A DNA stretch of 64,000 bases, from contig RDEW01000032.1 in the NCBI GenBank assembly GCA_011109175.1, forward strand, positions 403,334 to 467,333, in the 5' to 3' direction. This document shows, piece after piece, positions 21,800-34,898 of the stretch. The translations under genes were made by a program, and so were the position numbers. The number at the start of each line of letters is the position of its first letter. Position 1 is the stretch's first letter. The notes below the pieces were generated by a model. The model saw only the letters and a program-made list of their open reading frames with translations. It did not search any database and had not been told where the DNA came from. This stretch comes from Dicyema japonicum (taxonomy: Eukaryota > Dicyemida > Rhombozoa > Dicyemidae).

Positions 21800-24700
21800 T
21801 TTAATTATATTTTGCAAAAATTTTTATAATATTTTTATGAAATAAATAATCTTTCCAACTCAGGAAGTTTCCATCAGATAATTCGTTCTACTCGTCTTGT
21901 TTCTTTTACCAATTTTTTAATCAACAGGGAATCATTCAGTTCCATATATTGTGTAAAAAATACTATTAAATGTAATCTAAAGATAATTTAAATCTAGTAT
22001 AATTTATATTTACAATTATTTATTATTCATATTTTTTGATTCAATATTATATTATTATGCAATTTTCATAAATTTCGACAATATTTTTCACATTAAAACG
22101 TGGTGTCATGTGGTCTACCAGTTATGAAGTTCTGGAGACGCTCTGGGTGCACTTAATGCATCGCGGAAAATAACCATCAACTACCTCCCATCCGTAAAAA
22201 GATTTTCAAAATGTGGTCAATTTGCGAGGGTCGAGTGTATAAAGATTTCATGAAGACAACGGTATTTCTGGTAAATGCAATATTTTTAAACAGAGGGCGT
22301 TGCCTGAAAATAATTTTTGCTGTTTTTACAAGGCATTTCTTAATGGAATCCTTATCGCAATATGATTTTCCAACATTGCAAGCATTCTGTTGATTTCATA
22401 GATTGCAGTAATTGATGCAGTACTTCGATTATGTTTTTTGTGAAATGAGTCTGTAATTTTTTTCCAATTCATTTAGCTTTGAAATATGCATTGGATCTTC
22501 TTTGGATGGAACCTGCAATGACACTTTCCCCTTTTGTTATGCACGTAAGAACTCACGTTTCAGGAAAATCGGAGCCACAAGTTCTGATAAACTACAAGAT
22601 TCTCCTTCCTGATATGGATATAGAAAGACGTGTGGTTCAGGCATCAACATCTCTACAATCACCGACCAAGAAAGCTGGATAAATTGGTTTTTCATAAACT
22701 CAGATCCACGAATATCAGAAAATTCAGAATAGTCTTTAAGAAATCAAAAGCTGTTCGAATAGCAAGTATTCTAGTAAAATCTCCCAGAAGTCTCGATTAA
22801 GGACTCAATCATACGGATATTCTTGTCTTGAAGATATAGATGCGGCATTCTAAACAACTTAAACATTGATAACGTTATTCTTCGTTCAACGAAGGCTGAA
22901 CCTCATTAATGTACTTTTTGAAAATTGTTCAGTTCAATTCTAGACTCTGTAAATAATCAATACATTATACAAGCAATCAGTTACTAATTTGTAATAACGT
23001 ATATAAAACATGAAAGATTTCCAAGCCACATCTAACAAAAACTATACAGAATTTTTCATATATTTAAAAAAAATAAAATCATATTTGAATTAAAAATAAT
23101 AATTTATTAAATGCTTTTAAGTTGCTTAAGTATTCTAATCAGCCAGAGTTACCGGTTCTTCTCTCAAAACGGTTCTCTTAGTCTTATGAATGTATGGATC
23201 TTTGATTTTCCTAAACCGTCTATACGATGTTCCACAATCCTTCTAATTGGTACTACCAGCAAATTTCTTCCTCGCTTAGACCATCACTCTTCTTATTGTT
23301 TAGGGAGAGCTTAATTGCAGGGCTCCTTGATTTCCCTAAGAGTAATACGATTTCTGTAACAAAAAAATCAAAGCTTGTCGATACCAAGATTTTTAATGAA
23401 ATTATATAATCACAGTCGAGGATCAGTTCGGATAATGAGTGGCATCTATTTTCGGAAAATGCAATTTTGCTTCCAAGGGTTCTTATTATCATCCTGTTAT
23501 TTTTATTGAGTGCCATTGATTGTAAAATGAATGGTCTGGAGATTTAAATCTAAAGAATCGAAGGTCGAGCATGAGAGTGATCATCGAGTACTTTTGACTC
23601 CCATGCATTTAGTTGATTGGAGCGGTTTCAAGTCAGTCGGTAATTGTCCTTGGGAGAATTTTGAAACCTCTGTCATTTTTAGAGATTTTTTATTTATATA
23701 CAAAAACCCAGGTAAATACTAGTAATTCAACGTCATTCGGATAAACTTTTTGTAAAAATCTATTATGATCATCTTGCTCTTCTCAAAATATGTATCTACC
23801 ATTAGTTGGCCGATGACCTTAGTTTTTATGCAGTTTCAGTCACTTTTCTTCAAGAGACTTAGCTAAATAAAGATGTAGGACAATTTTAATTAAACCAACA
23901 TGTTTGTGTTGACACTATGGATAAGAATATGCCAACATCATATGTCAATATAAGATTGCTGTACTAATTTAGTTGCTGTTACTGGGTCCCAAAAGTAATA
24001 TGATTACATATTGGTGCTATATTGAATTAACTATGGTATTACTATGTAGTAACTCCAACAAACTCAAAGAATAAATGGCTGATATCCACAATTCACGTGA
24101 TCTAACTAGGTCTCTAGCTTTCATTTCTATAGTATAAATCGATGTTGAAAAATCAAAAAACAAAATCCATTGGATTTTGTTTTTATACTCTTGGTGATTT
24201 TGGGATGTTTAAACATAGGGATTCTAACAAGGGAAAATCCTGCTTTTTGTCGTAAAATACGGCAGATCCTCGGTAAAAACTTAAAAGTCCACATTTGGGC
24301 TACAAAATGATCTGATTCAGCGATGTCATTAAGTTGAACGGCTTTTTTAGTACGATAAACCCAAAATCCTCCTTTTGTCAGGTATTGTTCTTCTCAACAA
24401 GTTCAAGGCAGGTGCACAGCTTCGACAAAATGCAGAACAACCACGTCGTAGTTGTATTCTGTAACGGAAAACCTTCGAAGATTTAGTTAGTTGGATATGT
24501 CAAGGTTATTCTCTCGACGATATCTACTTCGTTTTTTAAAATGTCTGAAAATTTGTAGATTAATAGATGCATATTAGACACCTTCTGGAAACATTTAGGG
24601 TAGCTTTCCTTTTTTTCCGTTTGCTCCAGAACCAACGTCGACAAGATCATTAATTCACATTTCTGCCCAAAATCAACTAAAATGTTGAGGAAAGATTGGT

Positions 24701-26340
24701 CCACTACAAAACTAGACCTCTACCCAGTTCTGCAGAAAATAAGTTGAATTTTATAAATGTTGCTTTACTAGGTACAGAACAGCAGATAAAGCATGTCACG
24801 TGTGTGAAGATCCACAGTTTGGAAAAAATTGACCTTCTCTTAGATATATTTTCGTTCAATATGATTTCCCACAGAAAATTCATGAAAATGGGGTTAGCTT
24901 AAATTGTAATAATTAGTGAGTTGGCTTCCAACTTAACTCCCAATGTAAGGGAAAATAGACATTTATAGAATTAAAAAAAGTTTTCATTGAAATAAATAAT
25001 TCATGTTGAAGCTCTCATGTTATTATCATTCGTGACAGTCAGGGGATCATTTTGCGATAGCAATAACTTCCTTTTGTGTCAAGAGGTGGCATGTTAGTCG
25101 TTGGGAGTGATTATCTTTCATATTCCATTATCATCTTATTGGTGGGAAATCGGGAAGAAACCAAATATCAACATCAAATAATCCAACAAATACCCTGTCC
25201 CGAATTAACAAAGTTAACATAATGTTCACTACCTGATCGGTGATGAAATAATTCCTGGAAAACATGGGAATGAGTTTGTGTGTCAACCCAAGTACAGAAT
25301 GAAGTTAAGAATGACTTTATATCGATGTTTCTATCAATCATACTGCAGACCGAACCTACCTCGAAAACTGGTGGCTTCATCTTGCGAAAAAAAGTCTTTT
25401 ATTGGAAAATATGTTTCCTATTAAAAGAAATTAAACTTAAAGTTGTCTTTTCACTAAAAGCATTTTCTAGAAGCAATGAACGAGGAGAAAACTGTTATTT
25501 ATCCATAAAACAAGCAGCCATGTACTCTATAAATACACTAATGGTAATCTTCCAGCCTGAATGCGCTTTCAGATCGGGGATTAAATCTTTAATCTTCTGA
25601 CAGGATGATGTTTTTGAATAAAATTTTTGCTAGAATTCAACTTTGACGCTTGGACCTGCTTAATGTTGAATGTGACCATAAAATCGGAAAGACAAAGTAC
25701 ATCGTCATGTGGTTTATCGTTAGTGGTTTCAGGAGGATTATTAAAAAACAGTTTCTATTTTATTTAAATGATTTTATATAGAAATACGGACTACCTCACA
25801 TGAATGAAGAAATTAAATGGAGAAATATGATTATATGGGACATACTTCACATGAATGAGGAATTAACTGAGGGAATATGTTGGTTAAACATACTTTAGGG
25901 TTTGAACAGTTCATGCTTCCCTATCGTGTAGGTTGAGACGGGGACAAATGCTGTTGTTTTGATTGATCTTCTCCAAAAAATCCAGAGAAATCTCAAGCCG
26001 TTTGTTTAAAAATTTAATGTGTAATTTGTTTGACTACATTTAGATCCTCAAATTCATACTTCTGCAAAAATAGTTTGGCCTAAATAAAGAGAAATATTAA
26101 AGATTCAAAGCAGAAATTAAAGATCTCTTCAATAAAACAGATATTATCCATTGCGGAATCAACCGAGCGTAAATATTTGACTGAAAAGTCTGAAAGCATC
26201 ACTTAAATTCTTGTTTAAATTTTGATCATAATTAGTGCTTGTAATTAATGAAGGTCTTTTTTTCCGAATTAACTTCGATTGAATCTACGACCTACCATAA
26301 TATTAGGTTGTTGGTGAAGTATAGTTATACATCACCGACT
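21800..26340. other. 4.5 kb without a recognised gene
   Basis: Several frames of 60-106 codons exist (for example 22,479-22,682, 23,531-23,722 and 25,280-25,600, all plus), but none carries a domain I recognise and several overlap on both strands. 25,800-25,905 contains a diverged local duplication (catgaatgaagaaattaa and catgaatgaggaattaac). I read the interval as old non-coding or transposon-derived DNA. Confidence 0.4.
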
Positions 26341-26344
26341 GGGA

Positions 26345-26450
26345 AATCTAGAAAAAGATGCTCCGAGAGAAATAAAGTTTCTGGGAGTGGTGTTAGATTC
26401 GTTTTGTCTTAAAACTGTGCATATTTGTAGGAGAGGGTTATTTAGAATGA
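26345..26450 (+). pseudogene. LINE RT thumb-region fragment
   Basis: The plus strand reads REIKFLGVVLDSFCLKTVHI, the 'KFLGVxLDxxLxxxxHI' pattern that follows the catalytic palm in Jockey/CR1/R1-type reverse transcriptases. Only about 30 codons are recognisable. Confidence 0.55.
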
Positions 26451-26619
26451 CGAGGAATTAAATCTCTAACTAGACACACTCCCCTCGTTTATACAATTTA
26501 CCATCGGTAGATCAACCAAATTCTTGTCATTTAAATCCCCGTACACGATCACCTTCTTCAGAGTCAAGATCCAAGAAAGATTAGGTTAGTATCCTTTCGA
26601 CCATCTAGGTTACTTAATT

Positions 26620-26860
26620 ATTTATTTAAATCCCTAGACTACCAAAAAAGTATTAACTCAATAATTTGGTGATCCCAGCCTCAACATCTCTCGAATACTC
26701 TTCGAATTCTCCCAGCGATTTAACTGCACAACAGAAGTATTTTCTTTTATGTCTGCAGATAACTTCTATTGGATTCTATAAGTTTTTGGAAGCTAAAATT
26801 TTTCCACTTCAATCTAAGAATAATATATGAGGATGACCTGGATTTTGTTTTCTAGGAAAT
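26620..26860 (+). repeat. GTGATCCCAG-family repeat copy 2, plus YEDD RT relic
   Basis: 26,625-26,790 resembles 5,806-5,960 (gactaccaaraaag, taatttggtgatcccag, ctcaacatctc, ttctattggattctat). Immediately after, 26,823-26,850 reads IYEDDLDFVF, a decayed YADDLDF motif of the RTE-like LINE family, so the two relics are adjacent. Confidence 0.5.
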
Positions 26861-27419
26861 CAATGGTATCAGAATTGCAAGTAACTCTTTCTCCTCTATT
26901 AATTGCGATTTCTGATTTGCGTAGTCGTTAATTGATACGTCCTTACAAATGTTCATGTCTTCTGATGGTGACATAGATATGTTTAGTTCAGAATAAGAGT
27001 TAATCATGGTATCCAAATAAAAAGGAAGACAAATGTGAGCTCAATTCTATTTCTGATGTTACAGAATGACTTATTAACAGTTGCTAGAATACTTAGTAAT
27101 AGAAAAGTACAGGTATATCACTTTAACAGCTGACCTAATTTCACTATTCCGATTAGATTGTAGATTATATTCATTACAACATGATGAATTGGAGGTTAAA
27201 AGATAAATTTTCAGTTTTCTATGAAAGTTTATCAGACATTGTTTCCAAGAATTCTCTTTTTTTACCACAAGATCACCAGATTAGAAATAGTTAAAAGTTA
27301 ACTACTAACTAAATATCCCGGTTTTCCGTGTTTTGGCTCTCGTTCGGGTCCTCAAAGTTCCAACAGAATTAATAAAAACGGGGACGGTCTCATTCTCCAT
27401 AGATTCCCCTCATTTTCTA

Positions 27420-27985
27420 GATATTTGACAAAGCTATTAATTTGCTACGTCCCAGTAGTGCTTGTGGTCCCGACGGTGTTTGCACTATTCACCTCAAACA
27501 CCTTTGACCTCAGGCACGGGCCATCTATCAAGACTGTACAACAAATCTATCAACTACCATACGGTACCTAAATATATGGAAAAACTCTCTGATTACGCCA
27601 ATTCTAAAGCCTTGAAAACCAAAAGACGTTCCCTCTTCTTACCGCCCATCTCAATTACTTGTGTTTTATCAAAAGTGCTGGAAAAGCTTGTATTAATGCG
27701 CATCTCTCCTGTTCTACATCTACCAGAATTTCAACATGGTTTCAGAACAGACAATTCTACAGCGATTCATTTGGGTTCTATCTCTCAGTTTACTACTGAC
27801 AGCTTTAACATGAGAACACAGTTACGGACGGCCCTAAAATCTATCGATTTACAGAAGGCCTATGATTCTGTTTCGAAGAAACTCATAACGCAAAAAATTT
27901 TTAATTCCAACTTACATCCGAACATCAAGCTATGGCTGGAAAAATTAATACAAAATTACTTCAAAAGGTCACCAAAATTTTGAAA
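27420..27985 (+). pseudogene. Jockey-like RT fragment
   Basis: The plus strand shows SSACGPDGVCTIHLKHL, SRLYNKSINYHTVPK, a shifted NIWKNSLITPILKP, then PISITCVLSKVLEKLVL, PEFQHGFRTDNST and ALKSIDLQKAYDSVSKK (motif A with its aspartate retained), ending WLEKLIQNYF. The fragment stops before GVPQG and YADD. At least two frameshifts occur before 27,640. It is more diverged from the 8.5-kb Jockey-like copy than expected for one family, so it is probably a separate lineage. Confidence 0.8.
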
Positions 27986-27999
27986 CAAAGATTAAAAAT

Positions 28000-29690
28000 A
28001 GTGCTAGTAAATGCTTGATCGCTAAGGAAAAGGCATAATGAACTAGTATTACTTTCTAGTGCCTCCAAGACCGACATCTTGGTGGTCAATGAGATGAAAT
28101 AAAGAAATCGAAGTGTATAAATTGACGGGATACAATTCCGTGGACGTTTTATGGAAGGCTTGAGCAGTTTCTGTAGGGGAAGGTATATTATCTACCGCGA
28201 CTGCCTCAGAATTCGTAATCCAAAAGTCCTTTGTCATTTATTGTGTGATTTTGTTTCAGGGTGTTGATCCGTGGAGTTTGACACCGGATAACAAAAGAAG
28301 TTATGGCAATACATTTAAATACTCCGACAAGGAATATTCTTAAGAAATTTGGACGCTTGACTCTCTCAAAGACAATTGTGTTCATATAATTGAATTCCTT
28401 GAATATCTTGAGAAAGAACTAAGTGACAATTATATGGACAGGGATCAAAACTAAATAAATTAATTGGGATAATGCTCACGTCATTCATAAATCTAAGGAA
28501 ACCTATCCGTTCTTTACAACCCACAATATTCGATTCATTTCCTATTCGTTTTTTTTAAATAAAATTATTCTTTCCGAGTCAAGAGTAGAGATGTGTGATT
28601 CAGTTGGCCAACCAGGAAATTATTATCATAATAAATTTGAATTAATTAAAACCAATTTTTATTTCCGAAAAAGAACCGATTAAGTTAGTAAAATGTTAGT
28701 AACTCCGCAAAAGCCCATTACATTGTACTTGTTCGCAATGGCACTGCAGTCTGAAATAACATTATTAATTACATGTTTTACTTTTCTGCTTGCCGTATCG
28801 TCTAAATATATTACTTTCGAACATATACATGTTATTATTTTGGCAGAAACATGTATTATATAAGTATTGATACCTATGATAAATATAATATCATACGCCT
28901 CTGCATCACCGAATGAATCCATGCACACAATGACACTACATTATTATTAAAAATACTTATTAATTCAGCATAATCGGAACTAATTCTAAATTCTTGAATA
29001 ACCTCTATTCTCTGTGGAAAGACACTACATAAATTAAAAAAAATTACATTCGTGAAGTGATGTTAAATGTTCGGCAAAATCAATTGCGATGTATAGAGGG
29101 AATTGCATCGTCCCAAATACCTATTAATTTAATAATATATATAACAAAGAATAAATAGTAGATGGAAAAGTATTATTGACTACATATTTTAAACTTTCTT
29201 CCAACAGTAACTATAATAAGTAATATTTAATACAAATCCTTCACTTTCGATCGTATAATAGAAAAATTGAAACCATGTTCAAATGTAATGTTTTGAGTTT
29301 GTAAAAATATTATTTTAGAATCAACTTGTAGGCCAGAAAATGTACAGTTAATCAAATATCTCAATAATTAATATATAATACAGAAATCGCACCTGATTTA
29401 TTTCTTGACAATTTTTCTGTGTCAAAATCCCAAATGGAAGGTATAAGATGATGAAATTGAACATCTATAGGATTAAATACAAAAATGATGAATATACTAG
29501 TAACCACAAGAAATTAAAATTATTACATGATTTACAGTCGTCATAATTAATTTTAATTTTATTAAAATATAATAAATAATAAAGCCTTTTCACGAGAGCC
29601 ATAGTATTTATATAGCTCCGCATAGGCAGGACACACACTTTATTTAAGTAAGAACAGTTAATTTTAACTAATCGTAGAACCAAGGAATGT
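28000..29690. other. AT-rich interval, no convincing gene
   Basis: A minus-strand frame at 28,928-28,680 (82 codons, isoleucine-rich) has no recognisable domain, and its upstream-most start is GTG rather than ATG. No RNA gene or element end is seen. Confidence 0.4.
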
Positions 29691-29698
29691 CTTCACTT

Positions 29699-29895
29699 CT
29701 TTTTTTTTTTTTTCTTGTGTGAGTGTCCTTTTCTAGACAAATCCAGTTCCGCAGTGAGTATCACTGATGACGGCGTCACTCGTCAACCATTTCTGCATCG
29801 TAGATGCGTGAACCTTCCACCAGTGAACAGCAGCAGATTCGAACTCGTAGCCTAAGCCACTTAAGCCGACATCTAACCTAAGCACCCGGCTTATT
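29699..29895 (-). mobile_element. Full-length tRNA-derived SINE
   Basis: On the minus strand it begins GCCGGGTGCTTAGGTTAG, a plausible A-box region. It carries GAGTTCGAATCTG, a good RNA polymerase III B box, about 45 nt in. It continues through a body containing GCATCTACGATGCAG and GACGAGTGACGCCGTCATC, and ends in a poly(A) of about 15 (T run at 29,699-29,713). Partial copies at 12.7, 15.8, 46.3 and 61.6 kb share the body. Knowledge: such elements are transcribed by Pol III and mobilised by a partner LINE. I could not identify a clear target-site duplication. Confidence 0.78.
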
Positions 29896-30194
29896 AAATA
29901 AAGTGTTGATTAAATAATAAAATTAAAAAATAATTTAATTAAATTCACACAATTAACATGGTTTTCCGATTTGTTTAATAATTTTACTATAAAATTAAAT
30001 AAATTTGTCAAAAATGTCTAATAACTTTGCCTTAATGTTTAGTAACTTTATCAAATGTTAAAAATTGTGTCAAAAGTTTAATAGCTTTTGAATAATGTTT
30101 AATTACAGGTCAATTTGCGCGAAAATCAAATTTTAAGTGAATCTGAAAAGAGGCTACACACATTGACACTTCAGAAGGTGACTCACAATAACTA

Positions 30195-31300
30195 ATCCTC
30201 TTGTTGTTTATCTGAAGCTTCTCTTCGTAATCTGAGAGCTAAAAATTGTCTACTTCTATCTAGGAAATAAGATATGCGGATGACCTCGATTTTGGTTTTG
30301 AAGTATGATGATATCTAATTCTTTTTTAGACAAGAGTACTGCAGGGTAATTGAAATTATTTTTTCAGACAAGAGTACTGCAATGTAATTTAATTGGTCTA
30401 ATTTTGGAAGATTATACGTGAAGTTAACACAAAGCAGTATGAAGTAGTTAGCCTGAGTATGATGGGAGAATCTTTTGCCTCTTTTAGAATCAAATAGATG
30501 ATATTGTTCTAAGTAACGAATTATCATCATTCGCATTCTCGAATTGGTTTTATGTGAAATATAAAAAGTGATCTTTTGATGACAAAATTATTTTTCTGTG
30601 CGATTTTGGCTACAGATTGATCTATCAGGACTGAAAGATTTTCAACCTCCGATGTTCTTTTACTTGAAAATAAAAAATAGGTCATATTTCTCCTTGACAG
30701 TAAAATTAGGTCAACTGTTAAGTAATTTAACTATATTTGATGACTATATATGCTATTAGTATCCTTACTCTTATTTGCAACCAAATGTGTATTCCATAGT
30801 TTATACTGACCTTATCCCTCACTTTTATTTCTGGATCTGTGGACGTTAAAAAGGATATTTCCTTAATGATCTAAATGACCGAATTAATCTGAAAACTCAT
30901 TAAGATTTGTTTTTGAAAAAGAAAGATTTTCTTGAGAGCAATATGATGTTAGAAGGTCTGCTTCAAAACGACTAAAAATTACTCAACAAATGCTTGGTTG
31001 AATGTTTATCAATGTAGTAAAATTGGCAACGTTTTGACAACGAGGCAGTGAGAAAGCTGCCTCGCTCTGTTTTGACCTAAATTTTGTGTTAATGAAAATG
31101 CATTTGTGAACGCTGAATCGATGATTATCATCCTTTTAGCAAATTTAGCAGGTCCCCTACATGATGTCACACTTGACATTAAAAATGCACTTTCTATGCT
31201 GGCCACAACTAGTTTCTTCTTTGAGATGGCAACGCCCCGAAGGAATAACAATATTCCCATTCGATAATGGTCGAAACATGGCTTAGTACGTTACACATGT
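30195..31300 (+). repeat. 1.1-kb duplicated LINE-derived segment, copy 1
   Basis: Collinear with 31,905-33,045 (offset 1,712 rising to 1,726 bp). It contains KYADDLDFG-type sequence with YADD codons at 30,273-30,284, preceded by sequence equivalent to VYLEAVL of the RTE-like RT. Downstream non-coding sequence is shared to cattcgataatgg (31,259). About 0.6 kb of unique sequence separates the copies. Confidence 0.8.
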
Positions 31301-31904
31301 TAAAAAAGACTCTCCAACAAATTTGGGTGATTTTCATTTATGACAACGAAGATCATTAATATCGCCTAGGATCTCGTGGGACTGATTGTTTTGAGATCGT
31401 ATCTTGAAAGGTAAAATACCTGGCTATTGAAGTCGCTCAATATAATAATTAATTTTACTAATTGAAGTTATGATTTGCTAAAATGCCGACAATTAAAAAT
31501 TCATGGGACAATACTGCAGGGAGATTCTTTATCTCGTAAACTTGATGCGTTCGGGTAACTCATGATTCTACTAATGAACATGAAATCTATGTTGATTTTT
31601 GTCATATTTCTATCAGCCTTGAAGTTGGGTTCGTTAGATTCCTCATGGGAGTTGTTCAGATTCAATACTGTCTGAAAAGTAAATAGAGGGAAGGAATTCT
31701 GTCTTATCTGTATTTTTATTTAAAATTTGACTCCAGTAGAGAAACAAAATAATAAAATTGTCATTGTCAGGTTTTTGTCTGATAATGATTAGGGTCATAC
31801 TTTGGAATATATCTTAGATATATTATAGTTGAAAGCAACTCATGTAAAAATGGACCGAGTAACTCCCGTTTGATATTTTTTGCCTTTCTCAATTTTATCA
31901 ACAC

Positions 31905-33045
31905 CAATCCTTTTGTTGTCTATCTGGAAGCTGTTCTTGTAATTTTAGAGCTAAAGATTGTCCTACTTCTATCTAGGAATTAAATATGCGGATGACCTGG
32001 ATTTTGGTTTTGAAGTATGATGATATCTAATTCTTTTTCAAACAAGAGTACTGAGGGTAATTGAAATTATTTTTTTATGGCAAGAGTACTGCAAGGTAAT
32101 TTAATTGGTCTAATTTTGGAGGATTAGACGTGAAATTAACACAAAGCAGTATGAAGTAGTTAGCCTGAGTATGATAAGAGAATCTTTTGCCTTCTTTAGA
32201 ATCAAATAGATGATATTGTTCTAAGTAACGAATGACCAACATTCGCTCTCTCAAATTGATTTTTATGTGAAATATTAAAAAATCGAATAAATTGATCGTT
32301 TGATGATAAAATTATTTTTCTGTGCGATTTTTGCTACAGATTGATCTATCAGGACCAAAAGATTTTCAACATCCTATGTTCTTTTCTATTTGACAAGGAG
32401 AAATAGGTCATATTTTCTTGACAGTAAAATTAGGTCAACTGTTAAAGTAATTTTAAATATATTTGATGACTATATATGCTATTAGTATCCTTACTCTTAT
32501 TTGCAACCAAATGTGGATTCCATAATATATTGACCTTACCTTCATTCTTATTTCTAAATCTGTGGACGTTAAAAAGGATATTTCCTTAATGATCTAAATG
32601 ACCGAATTATTCTGAAATCTCATTAAGATGTGTTTTGAAAAAGAAAGAGTTTCTTGAGAGCAATATGATGCTAGAAGGTCTGCTTCAAGATGACATAAAT
32701 TATTCAATAAATGCTTGTTTGAATGTATATTCATGTGATAAAATTAGCAACCTTCTGACGACGAAGCAGTGAGAATAGCTGCCTCGCTCTGTCTTAACCT
32801 AAATTTTGTGTTAAATGAAAATATCCTCGAGGACGGTGGATCGATGGTTATCATCTTTTAAACTAATTCATGGCTGTTCCCCTACATGATGTCACAAGTT
32901 GACATTAAAAATGCACTTTCTATGCTGGCCACAACTAGTTTCTTTTTTGCGATGGCAACTCCTCGAAGAGATAACAATATTCCCATTCGATAATGGTGGA
33001 AACAAAGATTGGTGCGTTACACGTGTTAAAAACACTGTAAAAAAC
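31905..33045 (+). repeat. 1.1-kb duplicated LINE-derived segment, copy 2
   Basis: Second copy, with FVVYLEAVLVILELK near 31,915 and KYADDLDFGF (YADD codons 31,985-31,996). Small indels and roughly one change per ten bases relative to copy 1. The shared length extends well beyond RT sequence, so the duplicated unit is a genomic segment or a longer element, not just the RT core. Confidence 0.8.
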
Positions 33046-33059
33046 GAATAATCATCGAA

Positions 33060-33430
33060 GACAAAAATGGCAAGATATTACTGAATGCTGAATTGCAAGC
33101 GGAGGTAATTGCAACACATAATGCACTCCATTCACCTCCGACCGTCGGTCCAAAGAAGGACCATAAATCTTCACCGGACATACTCGAATACCTGTCAAAG
33201 GAAAACCCTCAATCCTAAAAATGACTTACGACAGGCAGCTTAATTTTACCTACCATGCCAAAAAAGTTCTCGCCAAAGGACTGCAGAAAATAAATGTCAC
33301 ACGGCTCTTAGCCAGAAGACCCCAGTAAATATAAATGAAACAATCGGAATTATATATCGTCAGACAATTGCACATAGACCGAGTTTCCGCGTCACCGACA
33401 TATTACACTTCCAAAAACACTTGATGTAGA
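33060..33430 (+). pseudogene. LINE RT thumb fragment
   Basis: Near 33,215 the plus strand reads KMTYDRQLNFTYHAKKVLAK followed by INVTRLLARRPQ, matching the 'ILGxTYDxxLxFxxHxxxxxxKxxxRLxxLR.LAGR' region downstream of the catalytic palm. The upstream 150 bases are open but unrecognised. It starts directly after the duplicated segment ends. Confidence 0.55.
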
Positions 33431-34469
33431 TCTAAAGCTTATGAAAAAAAGTCCAAAAGTGGAAACGATTTGGCAAGTTGAGAAACTGTCCTACGATCGA
33501 AGAAATTAGAAAGAAGTTAGTTCGGAAGATTGTCTCGAGTGTTGCACGAGTGTACTTTCATGTCATAGAATTGCAACATGAAAAAGTAAACAGCAGCGTA
33601 CCCTCCTTTACTGTCCCTGTTGCAACAAACTCTGATAGTCCATTTAATCGTCTCCCCCTCTAAGACAACTCCCAATCTATGTCTCCGTTGAATGTTCCAT
33701 GGTTGTCAGGGAAATCGGTAAAAAAACTAACTACTGGACTAAAAATCACCGAATTTACATATGAAAGCAAATCTAACAAAATCACCAAGAAACTAATCGT
33801 CATTCAATAAAAACTCCAGTTTCTCAATACAATTTTCAAGGTCAATATATGACCATTATTATCACTGAGTTCAAGCGAATTCTAGGTGATCACAAAGACA
33901 GCCTGAGAGGCTATTTCCACCACCTCATTTACTTCATTGTCAGAAGGTTGGCATTCTGTAGTATATTTGTCGCCTTCTTTATCACACGGGAGGGCCACGT
34001 GGTTGGGGATCGTAAAATTGACGAAATTGAGTTCATAGGTAACAGAATTGTAAAAAATGATCGAAAAATGAAGTCGTCCATTGACTCAATAAATTTGTTG
34101 TAGGCATTCTCGATAAAGCCAGTCCAATCCTTCTCGCAAATGTTCTTATTCGGTTACTTTGATTAAGTACCTCTTTTCTAATGGGGGAGTAAGTTATTTT
34201 TCTGGTTATCGGGTTCTTCTATCGTTATTTGAACCGCTATTAGGGTAAGAAATCAAATTTACCTTCTTTCATGAGATCTATGGGGATAAATCCGAAGAAC
34301 CTATGTTCATATATATTAAAGTTGTCATACAAATTTCGATTAATGAAAAGACAACAAAAGACAATAAATTAAATAAACTCTCGCTAATTTATTTTCGATA
34401 TTAATTATTAATTTATAAATAATAATTTTAATTTTTTTATAAGGATTTCGGATTTATTGCTATTCTCAA
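33431..34469. other. No recognised gene
   Basis: Plus-strand frames at 33,478-33,663 and 33,849-34,103 carry no domain I know. 34,350-34,440 is AT-rich. Confidence 0.4.
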
Positions 34470-34898
34470 AGATTGTGACCAGAAGCAATAGGCAAGGTTT
34501 TCTGCTTTAATGTAAGGAACCGGGAAGTGCACTCTTTATTTCATGCAAGCACGTACCTGTAACATATGCATACCCTTCTCCGTCTTTGAAGCGATCACCA
34601 TGTAGCTTATCATCTTCGAATATCCACAAAGCGTTTTCTCCGTCTTAGCCGGTTATACTTTCTTTCACCTCCTTGATCCTCTGTCCTGTCGATCTCCAAA
34701 AGTTTTCGATCAGGACCTCAGTATTCTTTATTTCCTGGGGAGTAGATTTCACTTCCCACCATAGCACAATATAGGACTTTTTCCGAGCTCCAGAGCTATT
34801 GCTATGGCGATATCGGATTTACCAGTTCCAGGGGATAAGCCAGGAGCACTGCTCGACCACTAATTTCCTTACTTTGATTGTATCGACAATGATCTTTC
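34470..34898 (-). pseudogene. RuvB-like 1 helicase (RuvBL1/Pontin) gene fragment
   Basis: The minus strand, in three alternating frames, reads KIIVDTIKVRK then GRAVLLA, PGTGKSDIAIAIALELG (Walker A, GTGKS), AMVGSEIYSPGNKEY, TEVLIENFWRSTGQRIKEV, KESITG and GYSKMISYMVIASKTEKG. In order and spacing this is the N-terminal part of RuvBL1, where the family has IVxxIKxKKMAGRAVLLAG, PGTGKTAxAxAIxxELG, MVGSEVYS, TEVLMExFRRxIGxRIKE and GYGKTISHVxIGLKTxKG. RuvBL1 is a AAA+ ATPase of chromatin-remodelling complexes. At least three frameshifts and in-frame stops within about 130 codons mark a pseudogene. No intron-like interruption is needed, so it could be a retrocopy; no poly(A) is seen. Confidence 0.8.

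Noticed and set aside
28680-28928. 82-codon isoleucine-rich minus-strand frame as a gene
   Set aside because: No recognisable domain, the upstream-most start is not ATG, and composition fits AT-rich background.
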